Of a stretch of DNA of 64,000 nt, positions 17,684 through 26,239 are shown piece by piece. A program made the position numbers and the translations under genes. The stretch comes from Candidatus Scalindua sediminis (GTDB lineage: Bacteria; Planctomycetota; Brocadiia; Brocadiales; Scalinduaceae). The stretch's first letter is position 1. Each line of letters begins with the position of its first letter. The notes under the pieces are model-generated. The model saw only the letters and a list, made by a program, of their open reading frames with translations, searched no databases and had not been told where the DNA came from. The stretch is taken from positions 62,001 to 126,000 of the forward strand of contig VSDH01000005.1 of assembly GCA_008636105.1 (NCBI GenBank), read 5' to 3'.

Positions 17684-18414
17684 GTCAGTTTATATCCCGT
17701 GAATCTATACATCAGAACGTATTTGACCATCTTGATCAAAAATTTAGGAGCTTCGATTCCTAGATTCATTTTTGATTCTCCATGGATTCGAGCTTTAAAG
17801 GTAACTGGTACTTCAGTAACTCTTAGGCCACCGTATTTGCATTTCAAAATCATTTCCATAAGGAAGGTATTTGTTTTGTCTTGTGTGCTTATTTGTTTCC
17901 AGACATCTTTTCTTATTGCTCGAAGATTTGCTGTAAAATCATTTGCCTTTATACCTGTTGTAATCCTTATGATCTTATTTCCATTCTTACTCACCCACTT
18001 CTTAACTCTTCCTTGCCAAGTTGCTGGCTCATAAAAAGAGCCTTTAGAATATTTACTCCCCCATACCAAATCATAGCCTTCTTGTATTTTTTCGTATAAT
18101 CTATACGTATCAGAAAGCGTAAATGACAAATCCGAATCTGAGGAAAGAATTATTGAGTTATTTGCATTATTATAGCCTTCTCTTATTGCTGCTCCAATCC
18201 CTTCCTTCTTCTTCCTTACAATAACCCTAATATTGCCGTACTTCTTGTTAAGTTCTTCTGATGCCTTTGCCGTTCCATCAGGAGAACTATCGTCCACAAC
18301 TATTATTTCATGATTTATATGCTCGAATGTCTTCTTGATTTCTGGGATGAGGATTTTTATGTTATCCTTTTCGTTGTAGGTAGGTAAGACGATGGATAAA
18401 CTGGGCTTTAGCAC
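17677..18414 (-). CDS. Glycosyltransferase family 2, dolichol-phosphate mannosyltransferase-like
   Basis: A 245-residue GT-A fold enzyme: SLSIVLPTYNEKDNI start, VVDDSSPDGTA and the metal-binding SSDSDLSF motif, then a C-terminal part with RIHGESKMNLG typical of DPM1-like enzymes. It probably makes a polyprenyl-phosphate sugar used by membrane glycosyltransferases of the GT39 type, and the gene directly downstream (overlapping by 7 bp) is exactly such an enzyme, though now frameshifted. No C-terminal membrane domain is present. Confidence 0.85.
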   Translation of the reverse strand: MLKPSLSIVLPTYNEKDNIKILIPEIKKTFEHINHEIIVVDDSSPDGTAKASEELNKKYGNIRVIVRKKKEGIGAAIREGYNNANNSIILSSDSDLSFTLSDTYRLYEKIQEGYDLVWGSKYSKGSFYEPATWQGRVKKWVSKNGNKIIRITTGIKANDFTANLRAIRKDVWKQISTQDKTNTFLMEMILKCKYGGLRVTEVPVTFKARIHGESKMNLGIEAPKFLIKMVKYVLMYRFTGYKLTC

Positions 18415-18471
18415 AAAATTAAGTGATAAAACAATAATTAGGGTGCATTAAGGTTTCTATAAATTCGGTAG

Positions 18472-19767
18472 TTAAAGAAGATGTTGGGTTTGTGTTGATT
18501 GAGAAAATATCTTATCGAATATGTCAACTATATATTCAAGATCGTCCTGATTCAAATACTGATGACAACCAATGTAAAATGCATTCTTACCAATATATTC
18601 CGCATCGGGTATTTTACCCTCGTATTCTCCTTTAAGATAATCGTATGCCGGTTGTTGAGTAGGGATACATCCAAAAAGAGGCCTGTTTTCAATACCGTTT
18701 TTTTCCAATTGTTCTCGTAAATACTTTTTAGAGAATCTACTATCTTCCTTCACTACAATTGGATATGCTAGATAGCTTACGTCCTTTGAGAATGCTGGTA
18801 ATTGCAAAACATCTGAATATTTAATCAAATGTTCATTAAGAAAACGCACATTATTTTGTCTTTCTTCAAATATAAAATCCGCTTTTTTCAATTGACTTAC
18901 TCCCAAGGCTGCCTCGAACTCCATTATCTTAAAATTATAACCTATGGTATCATGAACGAAACGTGGATCAAAATCATCATCTTCGTCTCTGGGAAAGTAA
19001 GGACAATAACCATTTGGTCTTGTACAAACTGGACAATCACAGATTCGACCATTTGCTTTTAGTTTTCTCATCAGGCTTATTAGTTTTTCATCGTTTGTCA
19101 CTACTGCTCCCATTTCGCCTGCCTGTATATTATGTGCTATATAAAAAGAAAAAATAGAAAGTAAGGATAATGATCCCGTTCTCTGTCCTTTATAGTATGA
19201 GCCATGAGCTTGAGCAGAATCTTCTAAGACAATCAAATCATATTTTAACGCAATTCTATTTATTTCATCCATATCACAGGGATAACCCATAAGATGTACG
19301 GGTAAGATAATGGAATAATTTTCTGGATCATTTGCCTTTTCCAGATGTTCTTCAATCTTCTGCGGTAATAGTGAAAAGGTGTAAGGATCAATATCTACAA
19401 AAACAGGCTCCAAGCCTGTTAATACAATAGCATTTATTGTTGCCGCGTATGTTAAGGGTGTTGTTATTACTTTACTACCTTTTCTTACTTTTATGAATCG
19501 AGAGTCATTTATTAATGCTGATAATCCAACTATCAAGGCGGATGTACCTGAATTGACTGTTACACAATATTTTGTACCAATATACTCAGCAAAGAGATTT
19601 TCAAATTCTTTTACTTTCTTCCATTCTGAAATTCTTCCAGAATCTAGCACTTCGTTAATTACAGCCCTCTCTTCTTCGCTTATTTGAAAGTCGCCAACCG
19701 AGATTCTTTTCTTAAGTGCAACTTCCTTAATTATGAATTTACTCTTTGTACCTGTACTTAGTTTCAT
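18472..19767 (-). CDS. DegT/DnrJ/EryC1-family 3-dehydratase-like PLP enzyme (ColD/E1 type)
   Basis: About 431 residues of the DegT/DnrJ/EryC1/StrS PLP fold (VNSGTSALIVGL, EDSAQAHGSYYKG). The usual PLP-lysine position in SFYPTKN is replaced by histidine: SFYIAH212NIQAGEMGA. That H-x-I-x-x-G-E pattern is known in ColD and CDP-4-keto-6-deoxyglucose 3-dehydratase (E1), which remove a sugar C3 hydroxyl. A cysteine cluster follows (C243, C245, C248, C255), where E1-type enzymes place a [2Fe-2S] cluster. So it is more likely a sugar 3-dehydratase than an aminotransferase. The frame is open to 19857, but the ATG at 19767 gives a normal N-terminus; no strong ribosome-binding site decides. Confidence 0.8.
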   Translation of the reverse strand: MKLSTGTKSKFIIKEVALKKRISVGDFQISEEERAVINEVLDSGRISEWKKVKEFENLFAEYIGTKYCVTVNSGTSALIVGLSALINDSRFIKVRKGSKVITTPLTYAATINAIVLTGLEPVFVDIDPYTFSLLPQKIEEHLEKANDPENYSIILPVHLMGYPCDMDEINRIALKYDLIVLEDSAQAHGSYYKGQRTGSLSLLSIFSFYIAHNIQAGEMGAVVTNDEKLISLMRKLKANGRICDCPVCTRPNGYCPYFPRDEDDDFDPRFVHDTIGYNFKIMEFEAALGVSQLKKADFIFEERQNNVRFLNEHLIKYSDVLQLPAFSKDVSYLAYPIVVKEDSRFSKKYLREQLEKNGIENRPLFGCIPTQQPAYDYLKGEYEGKIPDAEYIGKNAFYIGCHQYLNQDDLEYIVDIFDKIFSQSTQTQHLL

Positions 19768-20092
19768 GTATTTTTGGAAAAAAGATGGAAAATCTATGAT
19801 TGTAATATTATGATCTAGACATAAAATTATCAAGTTATTTATTAAACATTTTATCACAAAACATAGTTAAGTATTTATTCAATGTATTGGAATTTACTTG
19901 ACAATATTCCATGTTAAAGGTTATTTACCCCATTAGAAGGGAAGCTCCACCACGTTAAATTAGATTTGTTTATCAAACCATATTCACTAGATATGGACGT
20001 TGCCTAACAGCGTGCATCCAAATGCCCGTGAAGTTAGTCTAAAACATGAGATCGTGAGCGTTTATAATATCTGAACCAAGGCATAAAGGTCT

Positions 20093-20839
20093 ATGGGAAA
20101 TAATGACTTTACATATGAGCAAGAAACTCAAGAGTTGATAACTCTCGCAAGGAGCGGGACTCATGAGAAGATAATTGAATTTTTACAAAATGAGAATAAA
20201 GGGAAACTCCTGGATGCACCAGCAGGGACAGGCATATTGGCAATGAAGCTTAAGGAATTAGGTTTTGATTGCTACGGTTGTGATATAAATGAAGAAGGAT
20301 TCAAAGTACAAGATGTAGAATTCAGAGTGGGTGACTTGAACAAGAGTATACCTTTCGAGGCAAATTATTTTGATTACATTACGTGTATCGATGGTCTGGA
20401 GCATCTGGAAAACCCGCACAATGCAATAAGAGAATTCAAAAGGCTTTTGAAAAAAGGTGGGAAATTGTTTATATCAATACCTAATTATTTGAATATTGAA
20501 AGAAGGATGAAATTTCTCTTAACAGGTTCCTTTACAAAACCAGTAAACCAGGAGATGTTTAAGGAAAGATTTGATTGCAATACAGCGATGATGCATATTA
20601 ACTTAATTGGATACCCACTCTTGAGATTCTTGTTAGAAAGTAACAATTTTTGCATAACGAAACTAGATATAGATAAACCAAAACCGAAAATGCTCTTTCT
20701 GTCTCCCATTACAGCATTGATAAAATTATATTGCTGGTTTTGGCCAAAGAAGGCAAAGGAGAGATACTGGTTAAAGGAAACACTTTCTAGAGAGATCCTT
20801 TTGGGTGGAAATACATTGATTATTGTTGCGGAGAAGTAA
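20093..20839 (+). CDS. Class I SAM-dependent methyltransferase
   Basis: A 248-residue protein with the Rossmann motif I LLDAPAGTGILAMKLKELG, acidic motif II CYGCDINEEGF, and the post-motif FDYITCIDGLEHLENP typical of Methyltransf_11/23 enzymes. It first recognises SAM; the acceptor is unknown, but the neighbours (SDR, DegT enzyme, glycosyltransferases) point to a surface-sugar or lipid-glycan precursor. It starts a plus-strand run of five genes with tiny gaps or overlaps, so it is probably the first gene of a polysaccharide operon. Confidence 0.82.
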   Translation: MGNNDFTYEQETQELITLARSGTHEKIIEFLQNENKGKLLDAPAGTGILAMKLKELGFDCYGCDINEEGFKVQDVEFRVGDLNKSIPFEANYFDYITCIDGLEHLENPHNAIREFKRLLKKGGKLFISIPNYLNIERRMKFLLTGSFTKPVNQEMFKERFDCNTAMMHINLIGYPLLRFLLESNNFCITKLDIDKPKPKMLFLSPITALIKLYCWFWPKKAKERYWLKETLSREILLGGNTLIIVAEK

Positions 20840-20840
20840 A

Positions 20841-21824
20841 ATGGAGAGTTATTTCAAAGACAAGAAGATATTGATAACTGGAGGCCTGGGCTTTATTGGA
20901 AGCACTCTTGCTCATCGACTTGTGAGGATGGGAGCAGATATATACCTTATAGACTCCTTGATACCAGAATACGGAGGGAACAATTTTAATATTGATGGTA
21001 TTGAGGATAAGGTAAAGGTTAATATTGCTGATGTCAGAGATAAACATAGCATGGATTATTTGGTAAAAGGAAAGGACGTTATATTCAATCTTGCGGGAAC
21101 ATTAAGCCATATAGACAGTATGAAAGACCCTTTTACCGATCTGGAGATTAATTGTAGGAGTCAACTATCAATCCTGGAATCATGTCGCAAGAATAACAAA
21201 GATGTAAAAATTGTCTTTGCTGGCACAAGAGGGCAATACGGTAAAGCAAATTATTTACCTGTGGACGAAAAGCACCCGATGCACCCGACTGACGTAAATG
21301 GAATTAATAATGTAGCAGGAGAGTCATATCACATCTTATATAATAATATTTATGGTATAAAAGCTGTTTCTCTTAGGTTAACTAATACCTACGGACCAAG
21401 GCACCAGATGAAACATCACAAACAGGGAATAATTAATTGGTTTATAAGACAATTAATTGATTGCCAGACCGTAAAATTATATGGTGACGGTAAACAAATT
21501 AGAGATATTAATTATGTTGATGATGTTATAGAGGCTTTACTGTTGGTTGCTTGTAGTGAGAAAGTTAACGGTGAAGTCTTCAACCTTGGAGGTATCCCGA
21601 AAAGCTTGGTAGATTTGGTAAAGATAATGATAAGTGTGTATGGTAAAGGCAATTACGAATTAATCCCATTCAGGGAAGATCTCAAAAGGATAGAAGTAGG
21701 GGATTATGTTGCAAATTATGAAAAGATTAAGACAACCGTTAAGTGGCAGCCAAAAACTTCATTAGAGGAGGGATTGAGATTAACATTTGATTACTATGAG
21801 AAATACAAAAAGCATTATTGGTAA
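20841..21824 (+). CDS. NAD-dependent epimerase/dehydratase-like extended SDR
   Basis: A 328-residue extended short-chain dehydrogenase with the NAD-binding [16 protein letters not shown], a DVRD motif, and the C-terminal substrate part with [10 protein letters not shown] and [15 protein letters not shown]. It would convert an NDP-sugar. The active site is odd: at the catalytic YxxxK position it reads N153-G-I-N-N157 (Tyr and Lys both Asn), while Thr129 remains. Start: the ATG at 20841 has GGAG 9 bp before it and lies 1 bp after the methyltransferase stop; a further in-frame TTG at 20823 is less likely. It overlaps the next gene by 29 bp. Confidence 0.82.
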   Translation: MESYFKDKKILITGGLGFIGSTLAHRLVRMGADIYLIDSLIPEYGGNNFNIDGIEDKVKVNIADVRDKHSMDYLVKGKDVIFNLAGTLSHIDSMKDPFTDLEINCRSQLSILESCRKNNKDVKIVFAGTRGQYGKANYLPVDEKHPMHPTDVNGINNVAGESYHILYNNIYGIKAVSLRLTNTYGPRHQMKHHKQGIINWFIRQLIDCQTVKLYGDGKQIRDINYVDDVIEALLLVACSEKVNGEVFNLGGIPKSLVDLVKIMISVYGKGNYELIPFREDLKRIEVGDYVANYEKIKTTVKWQPKTSLEEGLRLTFDYYEKYKKHYW

Positions 21825-22944
21825 AGAAAAAACTAACACTTCGGAAGTGCCTTTTTTCGATCTAAGAAGACAGTGCGAGAAGTTGAAGGTAGAACTTGAA
21901 GATGCATTTCGCAGAGTTTTTGAAAAAGGTAATTTCATTTTAGGTGAGAATGTTAGATTATTTGAAGAAGAGTTTGCAAGTTATTCCGATACAAAATTTG
22001 CTATAGGTGTAGGTTCAGGCACAGAGGCATTACATCTCTCCTTAAAAGCCTGCGGGGTCGGACCTGGTGATGAAGTAATTACAGTTCCAAACACAGCAGT
22101 TCCGACCGTTTCTGCTATATCTTTTGCGGGAGCCATGCCGGTATTTGTAGATATTACACCTGATATCCACACAATAGATGTTGAAAAAATAGAGAAAAAA
22201 ATAACAAAAAAAACAAAGGTAATCCTGCCCGTGCATCTTTATGGCCATCCGGCAGAAATGGGACAAATATTGAAATTAGCAAGGGCGCACAATCTAAAAG
22301 TTATAGAAGACTCGTGTCAGGCTCACGGCGCAAAATATAATGGTAAAGATGCTGGAACCATTGGGGACCTGGGTTGCTTTAGCTTTTATCCCACAAAGAA
22401 TCTGGGTGCATACGGAGATGGCGGAATGGTGGTCACAAGCGATGGGGAGTTGTATGAAAAACTTGTAATGCTTAGAAATTACGGTGAGGTGAAAAAGTTT
22501 ACTTCGAAGATTGAGGGGTTTAATTCTCGATTGGATGAAATTCAGGCCGCCATCCTTAGAATAAAATTAAGATATTTGGATGAATGGAATAAAAGGCGCG
22601 GAAATATAGCAGAACTCTACCAGCAGTTACTCAAGGGTTCAGATATACAACTCCCTCATGAAAGAGAATGGGCAAAACACGTTTATCACCTTTTTGTAAT
22701 AAAGGTAAATAAACGAAATGCCTTAAGACATTATCTTGAAGAACATGGAATCGGCACACAAATACATTACCCCATTCCCATTCATCAACAGGAAGCATAT
22801 AAGAAACTTGGATACAAAGAAGGCGATTTTCCAGTAAGTGAAAAGAATGCGGAGGAAATACTGTCTATACCCATTTATCCGGAACTAACAACGGTAGAAG
22901 TTGAAACCGTTGCTAGGTGTATTAAGGAGTTTCATGATGGCTGA
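21796..22944 (+). CDS. DegT/DnrJ/EryC1-family sugar aminotransferase
   Basis: About 382 residues, a standard PLP-dependent NDP-ketosugar aminotransferase. [25 protein letters not shown] and the PLP lysine in [17 protein letters not shown] are all present, as is the C-terminal [12 protein letters not shown] typical of the WecE/FdtB/Per group. It would transfer amino groups to a keto sugar made by the neighbouring SDR. Unlike the minus-strand DegT gene at 18472, the lysine is intact. The ATG at 21796 is used; the frame opens at a TTG at 21787. Its start overlaps the SDR gene by 29 bp. Confidence 0.88.
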   Translation: MRNTKSIIGKEKTNTSEVPFFDLRRQCEKLKVELEDAFRRVFEKGNFILGENVRLFEEEFASYSDTKFAIGVGSGTEALHLSLKACGVGPGDEVITVPNTAVPTVSAISFAGAMPVFVDITPDIHTIDVEKIEKKITKKTKVILPVHLYGHPAEMGQILKLARAHNLKVIEDSCQAHGAKYNGKDAGTIGDLGCFSFYPTKNLGAYGDGGMVVTSDGELYEKLVMLRNYGEVKKFTSKIEGFNSRLDEIQAAILRIKLRYLDEWNKRRGNIAELYQQLLKGSDIQLPHEREWAKHVYHLFVIKVNKRNALRHYLEEHGIGTQIHYPIPIHQQEAYKKLGYKEGDFPVSEKNAEEILSIPIYPELTTVEVETVARCIKEFHDG

Positions 22945-23722
22945 TGTTAAGGTATCTGCGTGCGTAATGACTTTCAATAATGATGATTTAGTTGAAGACT
23001 GTTTAAAGAACATTGAATGGGCAGATGAAATCATTGTTGTCGATTCCTTTAGTACAGATAAAACTGTTGATATATGCCGTAAATATACAGATAAGGTTTA
23101 TCAAAGAAAGTGGCCGGGGTTTAAGGACCAGTCTAACTACACTGTGAGCCTTGCCAGTTATGAATGGATTCTTTTTATAGATGTAGATGAGAGAATTTCT
23201 CCCGAGCTTTATGAAGAAATACAGTTGCATCTCAGGGATAATTCGAATAGCTGGGATGGTTTTTACTTTCCGCGTAGAACGTTTTATCTGGGGAAATGGA
23301 TTAACCATGGAGAGTGGTATCCTGCGTATGATCTTCGTCTTTATAGGAAAGGTAAGGGCCATTGGGTGAATGAACCTCATGCAAGTGTCGAGTTGGATGG
23401 TAAGGCAAAATATCTTAAGAATGATATGTGGCACTATACGTATAAAGATCTGTCAGAGCAACTTGAGACTATTGATAAATATACAGGTATGAGTGCTGTG
23501 GAGATGGAGAAAGAAGGTGTAAGATTTATCATTCTTCAACTTATATTCAGACCTTTTTTCAGATTCATCAAGGGATACTTTTTTAAACGTGGTTTTCTGG
23601 ATGGGATTCCTGGTTTAGTATCAGCAATTACAACGTCATTTTACGTCTTCATGAAATATGCAAAATTGTGGGAATTACGCATAAAGAATCAGACACGAGT
23701 TGACACAAATAAACACGAATAA
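22934..23722 (+). CDS. Glycosyltransferase family 2, WaaE/KdtX-like
   Basis: About 262 residues with [35 protein letters not shown], and the metal-binding [12 protein letters not shown], typical of the GT2 family of lipopolysaccharide core glucosyltransferases (WaaE/KdtX). The C-terminal half has the [20 protein letters not shown] region common to these proteins. I choose the ATG at 22934, preceded by AAGGAG, rather than the TTG at 22901, because the latter adds unlikely residues. It overlaps the aminotransferase stop by 11 bp, so translation is coupled. Confidence 0.87.
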   Translation: MMADVKVSACVMTFNNDDLVEDCLKNIEWADEIIVVDSFSTDKTVDICRKYTDKVYQRKWPGFKDQSNYTVSLASYEWILFIDVDERISPELYEEIQLHLRDNSNSWDGFYFPRRTFYLGKWINHGEWYPAYDLRLYRKGKGHWVNEPHASVELDGKAKYLKNDMWHYTYKDLSEQLETIDKYTGMSAVEMEKEGVRFIILQLIFRPFFRFIKGYFFKRGFLDGIPGLVSAITTSFYVFMKYAKLWELRIKNQTRVDTNKHE

Positions 23723-23763
23723 TAATGAAATGTTTCCACTCCTCGCAGACAGTACAACAAATT

Positions 23764-23809
23764 GTCATTCCCGTGGCATTGCCCGCATGGCAAGCAAACA
23801 GGGAATCTA
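23764..23809 (+). repeat. GTCATTCC...GGGAATCTA palindromic repeat
   Basis: GTCATTCCCGTGG...CAGGGAATCTAG encloses a palindrome of GCATTGCCCGCATGGC. The outer GTCATTC and GAATCTA are shared with repeats at 13340, 52247, 60489 and 61379. Confidence 0.6.
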
Positions 23810-23859
23810 GAAATAGTTGTTATGAGAGAATACGAGTTCTGTGGTGAATTATTAAGAAA

Positions 23860-25017
23860 ATGAAAATACTTCATCTTTTTAGTGATTGGAAATGGACTGG
23901 CCCGGCAGAGCCTGCACTTAACCTTTGTACAGCCTTAAAAAAACGTGGACATGATGTTACCATTGCCTGCGGTAAGGCTATTGACGATTACCCATTTCCT
24001 CCTGATTCAGAGTCTGTTGAGAAGAGTGCATACGAACGTGGCTTTGTGCCTGTTACCGAATTTAATTTGAGCAAGCATTTCAGGCTTTTTAAGGCTATTG
24101 ATGATATTAAAAGGTTATCAACCTTTATGAATGATGAGAAGTATGACATAGTTCATGTTCATCGTAATCAGGACCATTTGATAGGGGGGATAGCTGCGAG
24201 ACGTACGGGAAGATATTTACCTGTTGTGCGTACGAGTCACGATGGAGTTGCATTGAGGAAGAACTTGCGGAATAAGGTTTGTTTGACCCAACTTACTGAT
24301 AAATTAATTGCTGTTTCAGAAAAGGCAAAAAAGGCAGATATGAAGAATTTTGGATTGCCCGAAGAAAAGGTGATTATGATTGATGCCTCTGTAGATTGCG
24401 AGCGTTTTAATCCGGGGAATGGACATCTTGACCACAGGGATAGGTTTGGAATAAGAAAAGACGACGTTGTAGCAGGTATTATTGCAAGGATTCAGACCCA
24501 CCGTAGATTCGACGTACTCTTAAAGGCAATAAAAATCGCATCGCAAGAAGATTCCCGATTACGTTTATTTGTCATAAGCAGAGGGACTAAGGAAAAACAA
24601 CTGCTGATAGAACCAGCCAGGGCAATGGGATTGGAGGATGTCGTAATCCATATTGGTTATCGTACGAAAGATTATGTAGAAGCCGTGTCATGTATGGATT
24701 TTGATATTTTTTTGGTTCCCGGTACTGACGGTTCCTGCCGTGCCGTCAGGGAAGTGATGGCGATGGGGAAGCCGGTTATAGCTGCTAATCGGGGTATATT
24801 GCCGGAAATTGTTGATGATAAAGTTACGGGTCTTGTCATTGACGACACACCGGAAAACCTAGCGGCAGCTATCCTGAAGTTAGTCAAAGATGAGGGCATG
24901 AGAAGGAAAATGTCTGAGGCATCATTGAAAAAGGCACAGGATAAATTTTCCTTAGAATCTATGACAGAGAAAGTTGAGAGTGTTTATGAGGAGCTTTTAC
25001 ATAGGATCAAACATTGA
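23860..25017 (+). CDS. Glycosyltransferase family 4
   Basis: A 385-residue GT-B glycosyltransferase. N-terminal domain: MKILHLFSDWKWTGPAEPALNL, DIVHVHRN; C-terminal domain: AGIIARIQTHRRFDVLLKA, GTDGSCRAVREVMAMGKPVIA (the sugar-nucleotide E7E-like site, with the first acid replaced by D) and GLVIDDTPENLAAAI. It belongs to the GT4 family and would add sugars to a surface glycan. It follows the GT2 gene after a 137-bp gap that contains a palindromic repeat, so it might be transcribed separately. Confidence 0.87.
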   Translation: MKILHLFSDWKWTGPAEPALNLCTALKKRGHDVTIACGKAIDDYPFPPDSESVEKSAYERGFVPVTEFNLSKHFRLFKAIDDIKRLSTFMNDEKYDIVHVHRNQDHLIGGIAARRTGRYLPVVRTSHDGVALRKNLRNKVCLTQLTDKLIAVSEKAKKADMKNFGLPEEKVIMIDASVDCERFNPGNGHLDHRDRFGIRKDDVVAGIIARIQTHRRFDVLLKAIKIASQEDSRLRLFVISRGTKEKQLLIEPARAMGLEDVVIHIGYRTKDYVEAVSCMDFDIFLVPGTDGSCRAVREVMAMGKPVIAANRGILPEIVDDKVTGLVIDDTPENLAAAILKLVKDEGMRRKMSEASLKKAQDKFSLESMTEKVESVYEELLHRIKH

Positions 25018-25445
25018 CATGTCATACAGAAAGGAAAAACTAATTCTGTCAACCGGGCAAGCCTGATGCGGAGCTGAGCGAAGTCGAAGGGGCTCAAGCT
25101 GGAAGCTTGAAGGCCGATGAGATTTTCGCTCCAGCGGATTTGTTCGGGTGTGCGAATCAGCGCGCAGCGCGATCGAACAGTTAATATAAGATATTCTTAT
25201 TGTATTAAACATCTTAGATTAATAGAGAATTGAAATCAATAGAAAATAGGTCTCTACGTTGGATTAGGATTACCCGCCAGAACGACATGATCGGGCGGGT
25301 GGCGTGATTCGAAACATTTAGGTTTAATAAATCTACCCGTCAGCTCCCCCGAACTGGTACAGGCGGGTAGCCCCGGGCAGGAACGATGTTGGGCTGGTAA
25401 GATTGAACCACCAAATGTCCAGTTGATCGATTTGTTAGAGGCGGT
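25018..25445 (+). other. Intergenic repeat region beside the toxin-antitoxin pair
   Basis: 428 bp without a gene. From 25060 to 25180 it is GC-rich and palindromic (AAGCTGGAAGCTT, CGCGCAGCGCG). From 25185 to 25286 comes the left direct repeat of the mntA-hepT module. From 25290 to 25380 there is another GC-rich palindromic stretch (CGGGCGGGTGGC, ACTGGTACAGGCGGGTAG, whose CTGGTACAGGCGGG recurs at 60524). From 25381 onward GGGCTGGTAAGATTGAACCA matches the end of the right repeat at 26209. Confidence 0.6.
25185..25286 (+). repeat. Left direct repeat flanking mntA-hepT
   Basis: About 102 bp from TATAAGATATTCTTATTG to ACCCGCCAGAACGAC, nearly identical to 26103-26203 in the same orientation (one short indel and two or three substitutions). 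The pair brackets the toxin-antitoxin genes. Confidence 0.8.
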
Positions 25446-25781
25446 TCATTCCATTAGTTTTTCTATGCTGTGTTTAAGTTTTGACAAATCTCTCTCAATA
25501 ATTCCCCAAACAATCACATTATCTACCATATCATATCCATGGGCTAGTATATTTCTGAAGGATATTGCACCTCTGCTTCCTCCAATCGAATTAAATATTT
25601 CTTCATCTATTTTCTTTATGTTATTCAACGCTTCACCTAAAATTTCAAATTGTCTTTCAACTGCTGAGCAAAGAAAATCATCTTTATCATATTCTTCGAA
25701 TGTTTTTCCTTCCACAAAGCGTTTTATCTTTTCCACCGCTTGTAATGCATCATATGAATACTTTAATATCTTTTCATCCAT
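25446..25781 (-). CDS. hepT: HepT-like HEPN ribonuclease toxin
   Basis: A 111-residue helical protein of the HepT (DUF86) family. The HEPN ribonuclease motif RX4H is present as R76-N-I-L-A-H81, followed by G-Y83, the tyrosine that MntA-type partners adenylylate in characterised systems. The toxin cuts RNA when not neutralised. It lies directly after mntA, overlapping it by 8 bp, in the usual antitoxin-then-toxin order on the minus strand. Length is typical. Confidence 0.88.
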   Translation of the reverse strand: MDEKILKYSYDALQAVEKIKRFVEGKTFEEYDKDDFLCSAVERQFEILGEALNNIKKIDEEIFNSIGGSRGAISFRNILAHGYDMVDNVIVWGIIERDLSKLKHSIEKLME

Positions 25782-26091
25782 ATATTTTAATCTTATCTCT
25801 TTCTATTGATCTTTTCAGGTATGGGTTTCTTATAGACCTTGGTGTAAGTAAATCTACTTTTTTACCAAATTTATCTTCAAGAAAGTGAAGAAACCCGAAG
25901 TACCTTTCAGATACATTTTCTTCAATGGGATCTTCAAATTCTATAATTAAATCGATATCATAGTCTTCTTTTTCTTCATTCCTGGCAATGGAACCAAATA
26001 GCTCAACATATTTGATCCTATATGTATTGCATATATCTGGTAATATTTTTTTTATGTCGTGAATAGTAATCATTTCTCTTTTATTTAACAT
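25774..26091 (-). CDS. mntA: MntA-like nucleotidyltransferase antitoxin
   Basis: A 105-residue minimal nucleotidyltransferase with the GSX10DXD motif (G33-S34, D45-I-D47), a third acidic residue in LIIEF and the C-terminal KVDLLTP. In known MntA-HepT systems the antitoxin transfers AMP to a tyrosine of the HEPN toxin and so silences it. The start at 26091 is followed by a second ATG at 26073; either is possible. Both genes lie between near-identical ~100-bp direct repeats, suggesting that the module moved in as a unit. Confidence 0.87.
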   Translation of the reverse strand: MLNKREMITIHDIKKILPDICNTYRIKYVELFGSIARNEEKEDYDIDLIIEFEDPIEENVSERYFGFLHFLEDKFGKKVDLLTPRSIRNPYLKRSIERDKIKIYG

Positions 26092-26102
26092 CTAACATTT
26101 AG

Positions 26103-26203
26103 TATAAGATATTCTTATTGTGTCAACATCTTAGATCAATAAAGAATTGAAATCAATAGAAAATAGGTCTCTACGTTGGATTAGGATTACCCGCCAGAAC
26201 GAC
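26103..26203 (+). repeat. Right direct repeat flanking mntA-hepT
   Basis: About 101 bp, the partner of 25185-25286. The homology continues on the right (GGGCTGGTAAGACTGAACCA at 26209) and corresponds to 25391-25410 on the left, where extra palindromic DNA separates the two parts. The mntA start lies 11 bp left of the repeat, so the repeat also forms the promoter region of the module. Confidence 0.8.
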
Positions 26204-26239
26204 CTTGTCGGGCTGGTAAGACTGAACCATCAAGGAATA

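Noticed and set aside
19915-19943. TTGACA at 19915 as a promoter for the methyltransferase gene
   Set aside because: There is no acceptable -10 box 16-18 bp downstream (TTATTT).
19880-20090. tRNA search in this and the other larger gaps (12254, 25018, 28097, 31106, 44050, 61349)
   Set aside because: No cloverleaf with a GTTCGA-type T-loop and matching acceptor stem was seen. Short GTTCG strings in 25140-25180 are part of a palindrome.
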